Positions 21,939 to 30,192 of a stretch of 33,301 nt of DNA are shown in pieces. Each line of letters starts with the position of its first letter. Within the stretch, counting starts at the first letter, position 1. Below the pieces are notes generated by a model. The model was not told the DNA's origin and ran no database searches. It saw only the letters and a program-made list of their open reading frames with translations. The DNA lies in NCBI GenBank assembly GCA_030700025.1, contig JAUYKI010000010.1:80648-113948 (forward strand), given 5' to 3'. Both the position numbers and the translations under genes were made by a program. The stretch comes from a bacterium (GTDB lineage: Bacteria > Patescibacteriota > Minisyncoccia > UBA6257 > 02-FULL-45-10c).

Positions 21939-23729
21939 TTAAGGTTTTTCGGCGTTGGCTAAGCGAGTCAGGTCGGAGTCTATAATCGCTTTATTAAGCG
22001 CCATCGGTATTTTACCCAATTTTTTATTAAAGGCTTTTTGAATTTTTTGCCGCCGTTTAGTTTCGCTGACCGCCATTTTAATGGAATTAGTCATTTTATC
22101 GGCATAAAGAATTACCCGGCCATTAATGGATCGGGCGGCCCGGCCGGCGGTCTGAATAATACTGCGGTAATTCCGCAAAAATCCCTCGCGGTCGGCATCT
22201 AAGATTGCCACTAAGCTGACTTCCGGCAAATCCAGCCCCTCGCGCAATAAGTTAACCCCGACCACTACATCCACATTGCCTTTCCGGAGATCGTTTAAAA
22301 TTTCCGGGCGCCTCAAAGTTTTAATTTCGGAATGCAGATAATGAGTTTTGATTCCTTGCCGGAGTAAAAATTCGGTTAGGTCTTCGGCAGAGCGCTTGGT
22401 CAGAGTCAATGCCAGCACTCGTTCATTCCGGCTGACGCGTTTTTTAATTTCTTTCACTAAGTCTTCCACCTGGGTATTAACCGGCCGGACTTCTATTTCC
22501 GGATCCAAAATTCCGGTTGGCCGGACTAATTGCTCGGCGATATTTTTTCCGGCTTTTTCCAATTCGTAAGGCCCGGGAGTGGCGGATACAAAAATGGTTT
22601 GCTTAATTTTTTCTTGAAACTCGGAAAATTTTAATGGCCGGTTGTCCAGCGCCGATGGCAGCCGGAAGCCGTAATTAACCAAAGTGCTTTTTCTCCGGCG
22701 GTCGCCTTCTTGCATGGCATTCAGCTGGGGAACGGTGATGTGCGATTCATCAACGAAAAGCAAAAATGGCTTGGGAAAATAATCCAGTAATGTAGTCGGC
22801 GGTTCGCCCGGTTCCCGGAAAGCAAGATGGCGGGAATAATTTTCAATTCCGTTTACGTAGCCGTTTTTTCGGAGCATTTCCAGATCAAAGAGCGTCCGTT
22901 TTTCCAGCCGGTCAGCTTCTTCAAACCGGTTGGCGGATTGCAATTGCTCCATCCGGTCCTCCAGCTCATTTTTAATATTTTGGATAGAAAGTTTTAATTT
23001 GTGATGCGGGGTAACCCAGAACTTCGCCGGAAAAATAGCGGTTTTCTGAATTGGCTGAAAATCGGTATTAAACATTTGAACTATTTTCCGGCCTCGGAAT
23101 TCAATGGTAACCGCTTCCCCGGTTACTAAATTAATAAATAACTTGTCTTTAAGAATTTTAAATTGCCCCTGGATCGGAACCTGGGTGGTGCGTTCGTATT
23201 GCAAGAAATTAAGATGCCGGGCAATATCGGCCGGGCTGAGGGTTTGGCCGACTTGCAGGTCTAATTTAGTTTTTTCATATTCCGACGGATCGCCGACGCC
23301 GTAAATGCAGGAAACCGAAGCAATGACAATAATGTCTTTCCGGCTGAGCACCGCCTGGATGGCCGAGTGCCGAAGTTTATCAATTTCTTTATTGATGCGG
23401 GCGTCTTTCTGGATATAAATGTTGGTTTGCGGCAAGTAAGCTTCCGGCTGGTAATAATCGTAATAAGAAACAAAATAATGCACCGCGTTATCGGGAAAAA
23501 ATTGCTTGAATTCTTGGTAAAGCTGGGCAGCCAGGATTTTATTCGGGGAGATTACCAGGGTCGGCAAATTCAAGTTGGCAATCGCCGAGGCCATGGTAAA
23601 GGTTTTTCCGGATCCGGTAACGCCTAAAAGCACCTGGTCTTTTTCGCCGGCAAGAGTTCCGTTGACCAGTTTTTCAATTGCCTGGGGCTGGTCGCCCTTG
23701 GGGGCAAAGTTGGAGACGAGCTTAAACAT
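21939..23729 (-). CDS. uvrB: Excinuclease ABC subunit B, lacking the UVR tail
   Basis: 596-residue damage-verification helicase of nucleotide excision repair. Walker A GVTGSGKT is at 36-43, the beta-hairpin YYDYYQPEAYLP near 93-104, and helicase motifs DESH, SATPGPYE, GVNLLREGLDLPEV and QTAGRAARS are present. Most UvrBs are 660-680 residues with a C-terminal UVR motif that recruits UvrC. Here the protein stops soon after IQKAFNKKLGKIPMALNKAI, so that module is missing. It starts 17 nt from divergent ruvA, so each promoter must reach into the other gene. Confidence 0.96.
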   Translation of the reverse strand: MFKLVSNFAPKGDQPQAIEKLVNGTLAGEKDQVLLGVTGSGKTFTMASAIANLNLPTLVISPNKILAAQLYQEFKQFFPDNAVHYFVSYYDYYQPEAYLPQTNIYIQKDARINKEIDKLRHSAIQAVLSRKDIIVIASVSCIYGVGDPSEYEKTKLDLQVGQTLSPADIARHLNFLQYERTTQVPIQGQFKILKDKLFINLVTGEAVTIEFRGRKIVQMFNTDFQPIQKTAIFPAKFWVTPHHKLKLSIQNIKNELEDRMEQLQSANRFEEADRLEKRTLFDLEMLRKNGYVNGIENYSRHLAFREPGEPPTTLLDYFPKPFLLFVDESHITVPQLNAMQEGDRRRKSTLVNYGFRLPSALDNRPLKFSEFQEKIKQTIFVSATPGPYELEKAGKNIAEQLVRPTGILDPEIEVRPVNTQVEDLVKEIKKRVSRNERVLALTLTKRSAEDLTEFLLRQGIKTHYLHSEIKTLRRPEILNDLRKGNVDVVVGVNLLREGLDLPEVSLVAILDADREGFLRNYRSIIQTAGRAARSINGRVILYADKMTNSIKMAVSETKRRQKIQKAFNKKLGKIPMALNKAIIDSDLTRLANAEKP

Positions 23730-23738
23730 AGTTATAAT
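23710..23738 (+). promoter_or_regulatory. ruvA promoter giving a leaderless mRNA
   Basis: TTGGAG (23710-23715, inside uvrB), 17-nt spacer, perfect TATAAT (23733-23738), then 8 nt to the ruvA ATG. No room for a Shine-Dalgarno. Confidence 0.55.
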
Positions 23739-23746
23739 TAAAGTAA

Positions 23747-24322
23747 ATGATTTATTCCTTAAAAGGAAAACTAATTGCTAAAAGAGAAAACTTTTTTGTC
23801 GTGGAAGTCGGAGGAGTGGCTTTCAAAGTATTTTCCTCGGCTAATGTGCTGAAGAGTTTACAGCAAATTGGCGCGGAAGTCAACGTTTTTACTTACTTGC
23901 ATGTCCGGGAAGACGCTTTGGAATTGTTCGGATTTTTAAATCCGGATGAATTGCGGATGTTTGAATTGTTAAATTCCATTTCGGGAATCGGGCCGAAGTC
24001 GGCTTTGGGAATTTTAAGCGTGGATAAGATGGAAAACTTGAAAGCGGCGATAGTGGAAGGCCGTCCGGAGCTTTTAACTAAGGCATCGGGAGTCGGGCAA
24101 AAAACCGCCGAGCGCGTGATTTTAGAACTGCGCGGGAAGTTAAAACAAGAGGGGGCTAAAGAGCTGGTGGGGATGATGGAATCGGACGGCGATATCGTGG
24201 AGGCGCTGGCCGGTCTGGGTTATACCAAAAATCAGGCAAAGCAGGCCGTGTCCAAAGTAGGCGCAAAAATAACCAAAACTGAAGATCGGATTAAGGAGGC
24301 TCTCAAAATACTAAAACAATAA
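23747..24322 (+). CDS. ruvA: Holliday junction DNA-binding protein RuvA
   Basis: 191 residues, usual length. RuvA binds the four-way junction as a tetramer and loads RuvB. Landmarks: MIYSLKGKLIAKRENFFVVEVGGVAF (OB fold), YLHVREDALELFGF, and two helix-hairpin-helix motifs ISGIGPKSALGIL and ASGVGQKTAERVI. The C-terminal RuvB-binding domain has EALAGLGYTKNQAKQAV. First gene of a plus-strand run; the Mur ligase starts 5 nt after its stop. Confidence 0.97.
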   Translation: MIYSLKGKLIAKRENFFVVEVGGVAFKVFSSANVLKSLQQIGAEVNVFTYLHVREDALELFGFLNPDELRMFELLNSISGIGPKSALGILSVDKMENLKAAIVEGRPELLTKASGVGQKTAERVILELRGKLKQEGAKELVGMMESDGDIVEALAGLGYTKNQAKQAVSKVGAKITKTEDRIKEALKILKQ

Positions 24323-24327
24323 CTATC

Positions 24328-25554
24328 ATGAGGATAAGTTTAAAATTCTGGTACCATTATTTTCTGGCCTGGCTGGGCAGTGTTATTTATAAGCGCCCGT
24401 CGGAAAAACTTTTGGTTATCGGAATTACCGGAACCAAGGGAAAATCCACGGTAATGGAATTGGTTAATGCTATTTTGGAATTAGCCGGAAAAAAAACCGC
24501 GTTAATTTCTTCGGTGCGGATCAAGGTTGATAAAGAAAGCCGGCCTAATTTGACCGGCATGACTATGCCCGGACGGTTTTTTATTCAGAAGTTTTTAAGG
24601 GAAGCGGCGGATAAGGATTGCCAATACGCGATTGTGGAAGTGACTTCCCAGGGCATTTTACAGCACCGAGATAGGTTTATTGATTTTGACGCGGCGCTGA
24701 TTACTAATTTAGAGCCGGAGCATATTGAAGCGCACGGCTCGTTTGAAAAATACCGTTTCAGCAAAGTTCGATTTTTCCGGAACGTGGCGCTTTTATCCCG
24801 AAAGCCGGATCGAAAATTCTTTATTAACAGCAAGATGAAGGATTACGATCATTTTGCGTCTGCCGCCAGTTTGGCCGGCAACGCCGCGAAAATCATCCCC
24901 TATAATAGAAAGGACATTGAAAAGTATAAGCTGAAGACTAAATTGCTCGGAGAATTTAATTTGGAAAATATCGCCGCGGCTATTGCCTTAGCCCGTTCGC
25001 AAAACTTGGATTGGGACATAGTCAGGGAAGCAATAGAAGAATTCGGCGGCGTTCCGGGACGGCTGGAATTTATCCAAAAGGAGCCGTTTTCCGTGGTTAT
25101 TGATTATGCTCACACTCCAGATTCTTTGGAAAAAGTTTATAAAACGCTTAGCCATGTCCATCGCAAGGGAGCGGGCAGATTAATTTGCGTTTTAGGAGCG
25201 GCCGGCGGCGGGCGGGATGTTTGGAAACGTCCGGTTATGGGAGAAATTGCCGCCCGCTATTGCCACGAAATTATTTTGACTAATGAAGATCCTTTTGACG
25301 AAGATCCCAATGAAATTATCCATCAAATTACGGAAGGCATCAAAAATGCCGGCCTTAACAAGAAATTTAAGATTTTAATGGATCGGCGCGATGCCATCCG
25401 CGCGGCTGTTAAAACCGCTAAAAAAGGCGATACCGTTATTATTACCGGCAAGGGAAGCGAGGCTTATATGCGCTTGGCGAATAATAAAAAAATTCCTTGG
25501 AACGAGCGGGAGATCGTTTCCAAGATTTTGAATAACGAGAGAATAGAGATTTAA
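24328..25554 (+). CDS. Mur ligase (MurE-like UDP-MurNAc-peptide synthetase), short form
   Basis: 408 residues. The ATP-grasping P-loop GITGTKGKST is at 32-41, and other Mur motifs follow: EVTSQGILQHR, ITNLEPEHIEAHGSFEKY, GEFNLENIAAAIA, VIDYAHTPDSLEKVY and GAAGGGRDVWKRPVMG. This is closest to MurE, which adds the third residue of the wall peptide. Two things differ: the N-terminal UDP-binding domain is almost absent (the P-loop is 30 residues in, against >100 in MurE), and the DNPR specificity motif of diaminopimelate-adding enzymes is replaced by NEDPFDEDP. The amino acid added, and even whether the substrate is UDP-MurNAc, are open. Probably co-transcribed with ruvA. Confidence 0.8.
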   Translation: MRISLKFWYHYFLAWLGSVIYKRPSEKLLVIGITGTKGKSTVMELVNAILELAGKKTALISSVRIKVDKESRPNLTGMTMPGRFFIQKFLREAADKDCQYAIVEVTSQGILQHRDRFIDFDAALITNLEPEHIEAHGSFEKYRFSKVRFFRNVALLSRKPDRKFFINSKMKDYDHFASAASLAGNAAKIIPYNRKDIEKYKLKTKLLGEFNLENIAAAIALARSQNLDWDIVREAIEEFGGVPGRLEFIQKEPFSVVIDYAHTPDSLEKVYKTLSHVHRKGAGRLICVLGAAGGGRDVWKRPVMGEIAARYCHEIILTNEDPFDEDPNEIIHQITEGIKNAGLNKKFKILMDRRDAIRAAVKTAKKGDTVIITGKGSEAYMRLANNKKIPWNEREIVSKILNNERIEI

Positions 25555-25563
25555 TTATTATAT

Positions 25564-26904
25564 ATGAAACTTACTTGCTATGGTGGAGTAGGAGAAGTAA
25601 CCGGCGCGAATTATCTGTTGGAAAGCGGAGGCATTAAGATTTTAATTGACTGCGGATTGCACCAAAGCGGTTCTTTTTCGGAGAATCCTAATTGGGACCC
25701 GTTTCCTTATGATCCGAAAGAGATTGCCGCGGTTTTTCCGACTCACGCCCACATTGACCATACCGGTCTTTTGCCGAAATTGGTCAAAGGCGGATTTAAG
25801 GGAAAAGTTTATTCTACTCCGCCGACCCGGGATTTTGCCAATTTGCTTTTACTGGATTCCGAGCATGTTTTAATTCAGGAAGCGGAAAGACTGGGTAAGC
25901 CGGTGCTTTATGGCGTCCGGGAAGTAGAAGAATTAATGGCCAAGTGGATTGGCATTCCTTACCATCAGCCGGTTACAGTCGGCCCGATGAAAATAACTCT
26001 CTATAATGGCGCCCATATTTTAGGATCCGGCATTGTGGTGGTGGAAGCGGAAGGAAAAAGAATTGTTTTTTCCGGAGATTTGGGAAACAGCCCGGCGCCG
26101 ATTATCGGAACCACCGAAAAAATTGATTACGCGGATTACTGCGTGATTGAATCTACTTATGGCGATCGGATTCATCCGCCAATGCATTCGGGAATTATTG
26201 AAGACGTGATTGAAGAAACCGCGAAAGCTAAGGGCGTGCTGATGATTCCGGCCTTTGCCATGGAGCGCACCCAAAAACTGCTTTTTGAAATTAACGAATT
26301 AATAGAAAATAATCGGATTCCCCGGGTGCCGGTATTTTTAGACAGTCCGCTGGCGGCGAAGGTGACGGTGGTTTACAAGCAATATAAAGATTATTTTGAT
26401 GAAGACACGAAACATTTATTGAAAGGCGACAATATGCTTTTTGATTTTCCGGGATTAAAAACTACAGTTAGCGCTGACGATTCAAAAGCTATTAATGAAG
26501 TGAAACCGCCTAAAATTATTTTGGCCGGTTCGGGCATGTCCCAAGGCGGCCGAATTCTCCATCACGAAAAACGTTATTTATCAGATTCTAAAAATACAAT
26601 TTTATTCGTGGGTTATCAAAGCCGGGGTTCATTGGGCGACCGGATCCAGCGGGGCGATAAGATGGTAAAAATCCACCGCGAGGATGTGCCGGTGCGTTGC
26701 CGGATTGTTACGATTGGCGGTTATTCCGCGCACGCTGACCAAAAACAGCTTTTAGATTGGCTTTCTCCAATGCGGACTTCTTTGCGGAAAGTTTTTGTAG
26801 TGCAGGGCGAAGACGAAGCCGCCACGGTTTTTGCCAAGAAAGTTATTAATGATTTAGCGGTTCACGCGGAAGTTCCGGAAAAGGGAAAGACATACGAGCT
26901 ATAA
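25564..26904 (+). CDS. Beta-CASP metallo-beta-lactamase-fold hydrolase (CPSF/RNA-specificity type)
   Basis: 446 residues. Metal-binding motif HAHIDH at 61-66, a second histidine in GAHILGSG, FSGDLGN with the bridging Asp, then the beta-CASP insert (SGMSQGGRILHHEKRYL, VGYQSRGSLGDRIQ) and a final GYSAHADQKQLLDWL. This layout matches the YSH1/CPSF73-like bacterial family annotated with an RNA-specificity domain, so it is probably an RNA endo- or exonuclease; distinct from RNase J, which is longer. In the ruvA run, 9 nt after the Mur ligase. Confidence 0.9.
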   Translation: MKLTCYGGVGEVTGANYLLESGGIKILIDCGLHQSGSFSENPNWDPFPYDPKEIAAVFPTHAHIDHTGLLPKLVKGGFKGKVYSTPPTRDFANLLLLDSEHVLIQEAERLGKPVLYGVREVEELMAKWIGIPYHQPVTVGPMKITLYNGAHILGSGIVVVEAEGKRIVFSGDLGNSPAPIIGTTEKIDYADYCVIESTYGDRIHPPMHSGIIEDVIEETAKAKGVLMIPAFAMERTQKLLFEINELIENNRIPRVPVFLDSPLAAKVTVVYKQYKDYFDEDTKHLLKGDNMLFDFPGLKTTVSADDSKAINEVKPPKIILAGSGMSQGGRILHHEKRYLSDSKNTILFVGYQSRGSLGDRIQRGDKMVKIHREDVPVRCRIVTIGGYSAHADQKQLLDWLSPMRTSLRKVFVVQGEDEAATVFAKKVINDLAVHAEVPEKGKTYEL

Positions 26905-27000
26905 TTTCTAATTACTAATTTCTAATAACTAAATAATTAATTTTTTTTGCGTTAGACATTTATTATTTTATTAGGAATTGAAAATTAGGAATTAGGAATT
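26905..27000. repeat. CTAATTACTAATTTC / GGAATTAGG AT-rich repeat block
   Basis: AATTTCTAATTACTAATTTC units face AGGAATTGAAAATTAGGAAT units, able to form a long AT-rich hairpin. Related pieces lie at 21-40, 5930-5960, 6515-6545 and 27975-27990. No gene in this 115-nt gap. Confidence 0.65.
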
Positions 27001-27007
27001 TATATAC

Positions 27008-27013
27008 TATAAT
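27008..27013 (+). promoter_or_regulatory. -10 box of the LOG-type gene, leaderless arrangement
   Basis: A perfect TATAAT ends 6 nt before the ATG at 27020. The hexamer 17 nt upstream (TTAGGA) is a poor -35. No Shine-Dalgarno. Confidence 0.45.
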
Positions 27014-27019
27014 ATAGTT

Positions 27020-27631
27020 ATGGCCACTAAATTACACGTTCGGCAGCATCTTAAATACAAAATCTGCGTTTCCGGAGCGGCGGACACCGGCCATTGCGCG
27101 GTAGACGCGGTGGAAAAGGCAGAGGAAATGGGAAGGGAGATTGCCCGGCGGGGCATGGTTTTGGTCACAGGCGCGACTACCGGAATTCCGTATTGGTCCG
27201 CCAAGGGCGCTAAAGAAGAGGGCGGAATGGTAATCGGCATTTCACCGGCTAAGTCTGAAGAGGACCATATTAAAAATTATAAATTGCCGACTGACTACCA
27301 CGATTTGATTGTTTATACCGGTTTTGAATATTCGGGCCGGAATTTACTTTTGATGCGCGCGGCGGATGCCATAATTACTATTTGCGGACGGATGGGCACT
27401 TTAAACGAATTTACTATTAGCTTTGAAGACGAAAAACCGATTGGTGTTTTGGAGGGCACTGGCGGCGCGGCGGATGAAATAAAAAATATTGTCGCTAAAA
27501 TGCATCGCGGGCCGGGGAATATCGCTTACGAAACCGACCCCAAAAAGTTATTAGATAAAGTTGTTCTTTTACTAGAGCAGATGAAAAATAATAAAGGTCC
27601 AGAAAGATATGATAAGTCGGCTCGGGGATAG
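27020..27631 (+). CDS. LOG/SLOG-superfamily Rossmann protein (TIGR00725-like)
   Basis: 203 residues. YKICVSGAADTGHC, ARRGMVLVTGATTGIPYWSAKGAKEEGGMVIGI and the CGRMGTLNEF site (PGGxGTxxE in LOG proteins) show the SLOG Rossmann fold. Relatives include cytokinin-activating LOG phosphoribohydrolases and nucleotide-binding DprA-like proteins. The usual PGG is CGR here, so activity as a nucleotide phosphoribohydrolase is doubtful and a nucleotide-binding role is possible. Preceded by a perfect TATAAT 6 nt before the ATG. Confidence 0.75.
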   Translation: MATKLHVRQHLKYKICVSGAADTGHCAVDAVEKAEEMGREIARRGMVLVTGATTGIPYWSAKGAKEEGGMVIGISPAKSEEDHIKNYKLPTDYHDLIVYTGFEYSGRNLLLMRAADAIITICGRMGTLNEFTISFEDEKPIGVLEGTGGAADEIKNIVAKMHRGPGNIAYETDPKKLLDKVVLLLEQMKNNKGPERYDKSARG

Positions 27632-27670
27632 GGTTCAAAGGTCGTATAATGTATATTTAAAAATTAAAAC

Positions 27671-27976
27671 ATGCATATGTTAAAAAAATTATTAAAAGCG
27701 CTTGGCTTCTTAAAGAAAACTCCGCGGACTGATAAGCCCGTGGGCGAAGTAACTCATTATTACGGAAAAGCGGAAGTAGCGATTGTTAGATTTAACCAAG
27801 ATATGCCGGTTGGCAAAAATGTTACTTTTCAAGGAGAAACCACGGATTTCTCACAAGACCTCGCTTCCATGGAGTTTGACCACAAAACAATAAACGTTGC
27901 GCCGAAAGGAAAAGAAGTAGGAATTAAAGTTAAAGATAAAGTCCGGGAAGGAGACGGGGTTTATTTAAATTCCTAA
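27671..27976 (+). CDS. Small EF-Tu domain-2-like protein
   Basis: 101 residues (or 99 from the second Met at 27677). A basic N-terminal helix (LKKLLKALGFLKKTP) precedes a single beta-barrel: PVGEVTHYYGKAEVAIVRF, NVTFQGETTDFSQDLASM and KEVGIKVKDKVREGDGVYL. This is the domain-2 fold of translational GTPases, also seen at the C-terminus of U32 peptidases (TrhP/RlhA) that modify RNA. As a stand-alone protein it may be an RNA-modification or ribosome helper; function unproven. TATAAT (27645-27650) lies 20 nt before the start. Confidence 0.7.
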   Translation: MHMLKKLLKALGFLKKTPRTDKPVGEVTHYYGKAEVAIVRFNQDMPVGKNVTFQGETTDFSQDLASMEFDHKTINVAPKGKEVGIKVKDKVREGDGVYLNS

Positions 27977-27989
27977 TTACTAATTACTA

Positions 27990-28451
27990 ATGACTGATTT
28001 TTTTGACCCGAAAACTTTAGAAATATTCGGCCAGCTGGCTTTAGCGGCCTTTTTAGGATTATTAGTGGGCATAGAACGGCGGATGGCTTATAAGTTTGCC
28101 GGAATGCGCACTCACGCTTTAGTTGCTATGGGTTCCGCCCTTTTTTCCATCGTTTCTTCGGTTTTATCCGGACCGACGATCGATCCCACTCGGATTGCGG
28201 CGCAGGTTGTGACCGGTATTGGTTTTTTGGGAGCCGGAATCATTGTTTTTCAAGATTCTAAAGTTCGGGGCTTAACTACGGCGGCGGGTATCTGGTCTAT
28301 AGCGGCTATTGGCATGGCAGTCGGGTTTAAGCTTTACGCGGTGGCAATTTTTGCCACAGTAGTGCAGATTTTAATCTTTATGATTCTTTGGCCGATAGAA
28401 GAAAGATTTTTTAAACGGCCCAGGGGAGAGGAAAAGTCCGATTCAGATTAG
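27990..28451 (+). CDS. MgtC/SapB-family inner-membrane protein
   Basis: 153 residues with four to five hydrophobic segments. LAAFLGLLVGIERR, AGMRTHALVAMGSALFSIVS, AAQVVTGIGFLGAGIIV and VRGLTTAAGIWSIAAIGMAVG are the family's conserved blocks. MgtC proteins act in magnesium homeostasis and inhibit F-type ATPase in Salmonella; here the role is inferred only. The C-terminal soluble domain of longer MgtCs is absent, as in the SapB type. It starts 13 nt after the EF-Tu-like gene. Confidence 0.9.
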   Translation: MTDFFDPKTLEIFGQLALAAFLGLLVGIERRMAYKFAGMRTHALVAMGSALFSIVSSVLSGPTIDPTRIAAQVVTGIGFLGAGIIVFQDSKVRGLTTAAGIWSIAAIGMAVGFKLYAVAIFATVVQILIFMILWPIEERFFKRPRGEEKSDSD

Positions 28452-28476
28452 AAGAGCCCATCTCATTGCTTAATTT

Positions 28477-29529
28477 ATGTTTTTAAAGCAGATACTTTTT
28501 CCCGCCAGCATTTTAGCCGGAACAGTTATTGGGGCGGGAATTTTTTCCCTGCCGTTTGTTTTTAAAGCCGTAGGCTTAACCACCGGCTTATTTTATTTAG
28601 CGCTCTTTTCTATTTTTTACCTGGCGGTTTACTTAATTTACTCCGACTTAATCAGAAAAACTCCGGGCGAACACCGCTTGGTCGGCTATGCCAAAATTTA
28701 TTTTGGCCGGCTTGGTTTTGGGGCGGCGCTTTTCATCGGGCTAATCCAATTATTTTTTGTGCTGACGATTTATTTAATTCTGGCGCCCAGTTTTTCTCAA
28801 TTATTTATCGCCGATAATTTTATTTATCACTTAATAGCCTTTTGGATTTTGGGGTCAACAGCTATTTTATTAAACGTCCGCAAAATAGCCTTGCTGGAGT
28901 TTTTAATGGTCGCGGGAATATTAGCCATTATATTTATAATTTTTGGATCCGGCTTAAAAGATTTTTTGGGGACATTCCAGGGCTGGGGCAAGCTTAACCT
29001 TTTTAGTTTTTCCGTTGTCGGGCCTATCCTGTTTTCTTTATCCGGAACTTTAATTATTCCGGAAATAATCGGTTATTTTCGGGAATCTCGGCTGTCTTTT
29101 TCTTTCTTAAAGCCGTCTTTGATATTGGGAAGCTTGGCGCCGGCGCTGGCTTACGCTGTCTTTGTGATGGGTATTTGGGGTTTGTCTTCCGTGGTTAGCG
29201 AAGACGCGGTTTCCGGATTAGCGGGGAGGGTGTCCCCAGTCTTATTGGCGGTAGTGGGCGTTTTAGGATTTTTATCTTTAATCAGCTCTTATATCGTTAT
29301 TGGGTTGAACGCCCGCAAGGTATTGGAACATGATCTTTCTTGGCCGGCTGGGCTAAGCGCGTCTCTAGTCATTTTTTTGCCGGTAATTCTTTATTTTCTT
29401 GGATTACAGAGCTTCATTGGCTTAGTTAGCCTTGTCGGCTCGGTATTTTTACCGCTAGAGATTATCTTAATAGTGGCCATATGGCTAAAAGCCCGAAAAA
29501 ATATTATTATTGATATAACGAATAATTAG
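28477..29529 (+). CDS. Amino-acid permease (aromatic amino-acid/Trp-Tyr permease type)
   Basis: 350 residues with about ten membrane helices. The first helix reads PASILAGTVIGAGIFSLPFVF, the GxGIFSLP motif of the APC superfamily, closest in feel to the tryptophan/tyrosine permease group. Later segments include FSLSGTLIIPEIIGYF. Usual members have 11 helices and ~400 residues. The substrate cannot be read from sequence. Patescibacteria are often amino-acid auxotrophs, so an importer makes sense. The stop is 6 nt before the next ATG. Confidence 0.8.
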   Translation: MFLKQILFPASILAGTVIGAGIFSLPFVFKAVGLTTGLFYLALFSIFYLAVYLIYSDLIRKTPGEHRLVGYAKIYFGRLGFGAALFIGLIQLFFVLTIYLILAPSFSQLFIADNFIYHLIAFWILGSTAILLNVRKIALLEFLMVAGILAIIFIIFGSGLKDFLGTFQGWGKLNLFSFSVVGPILFSLSGTLIIPEIIGYFRESRLSFSFLKPSLILGSLAPALAYAVFVMGIWGLSSVVSEDAVSGLAGRVSPVLLAVVGVLGFLSLISSYIVIGLNARKVLEHDLSWPAGLSASLVIFLPVILYFLGLQSFIGLVSLVGSVFLPLEIILIVAIWLKARKNIIIDITNN

Positions 29530-29535
29530 TTTTTT

Positions 29536-30078
29536 ATGGCATCACAACCCCGATCTAAATATCCCAAAAGCAATATTCCGAAATTAAGAAAAGGAGCCGA
29601 GAAGTCTGGCTCCGGCCAATCGGGCTTGGTTTTGTGCAATGGCTGCCAGGCGGTTTATTTTAAAAAACACTGGCATCACGATTTATTAAAATTGAATTTG
29701 TCGGAATCAGCCAGCTTGGAAAAGAACAGCGATAAAAAGGTAAAATTTGCCCTTTGTCCGGCTTGCCAGATGATTAAGAATCGGCAATTTGAAGGAGAAG
29801 TAATTATAAAAAACGTTCCGGAAAAATTAAAAGAAGAAGTTATGCGTTTTGTCCGCGGTTTTTGCTTGCGGGCCTATCAGCGGGATCCGATGGACCGGCT
29901 GATTGATATTAAGGTTTTTGGAAAGGACATCGCGGTGACGGTAACGGAAAATGAGCTAGCCAGCAAGCTGGGAAGAAAAATGAAAAACCTTTTTAACAAC
30001 ACTAAAGTTAAAATTTCTTTTGACCATAAGCCTAGTAACGCGGCTAGGGTTGTGGTAGAGTTTCTCTCGAATAAGTAA
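29536..30078 (+). CDS. NMD3-like / BCAM0308-type zinc protein
   Basis: 180 residues. A flexible basic N-terminus (PRSKYPKSNIPKLRKG) is followed by a zinc ribbon CNGC ... CPAC (about 35-38 and 75-78) and a C-terminal alpha/beta domain with FGKDIAVTVTENELASKLGRKM and PSNAARVVVEFL. This matches bacterial proteins annotated as NMD3-like or BCAM0308-family. Archaeal and eukaryotic NMD3 escorts the 60S subunit; the bacterial role is unknown, but an RNA or ribosome link is plausible. The next feature downstream is the broken tRNA-Arg, 18 nt after its stop. Confidence 0.6.
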   Translation: MASQPRSKYPKSNIPKLRKGAEKSGSGQSGLVLCNGCQAVYFKKHWHHDLLKLNLSESASLEKNSDKKVKFALCPACQMIKNRQFEGEVIIKNVPEKLKEEVMRFVRGFCLRAYQRDPMDRLIDIKVFGKDIAVTVTENELASKLGRKMKNLFNNTKVKISFDHKPSNAARVVVEFLSNK

Positions 30079-30131
30079 TTTTATAACAGACTCTAAGCGC
30101 TCGTGGTTGAATGGATACAATACTCCCCTCC

Positions 30132-30164
30132 CTCTGGGCCGTAAGGCCCAACGGGCCTGAGGCC
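30132..30164. repeat. 33-nt GGCC-rich hairpin insert in the tRNA anticodon loop
   Basis: An imperfect palindrome (CCTC, GGGCCGT, AAGGCCCA, ACGGGCC, GAGG in order) sits inside the anticodon loop of the broken tRNA-Arg. Boundaries may shift by a base or two because of C-runs. Removing exactly 33 nt restores a 7-nt CTCCGAA loop. Confidence 0.7.
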
Positions 30165-30192
30165 GAAGGGAGTGATAAAATTTGAAGTAATC

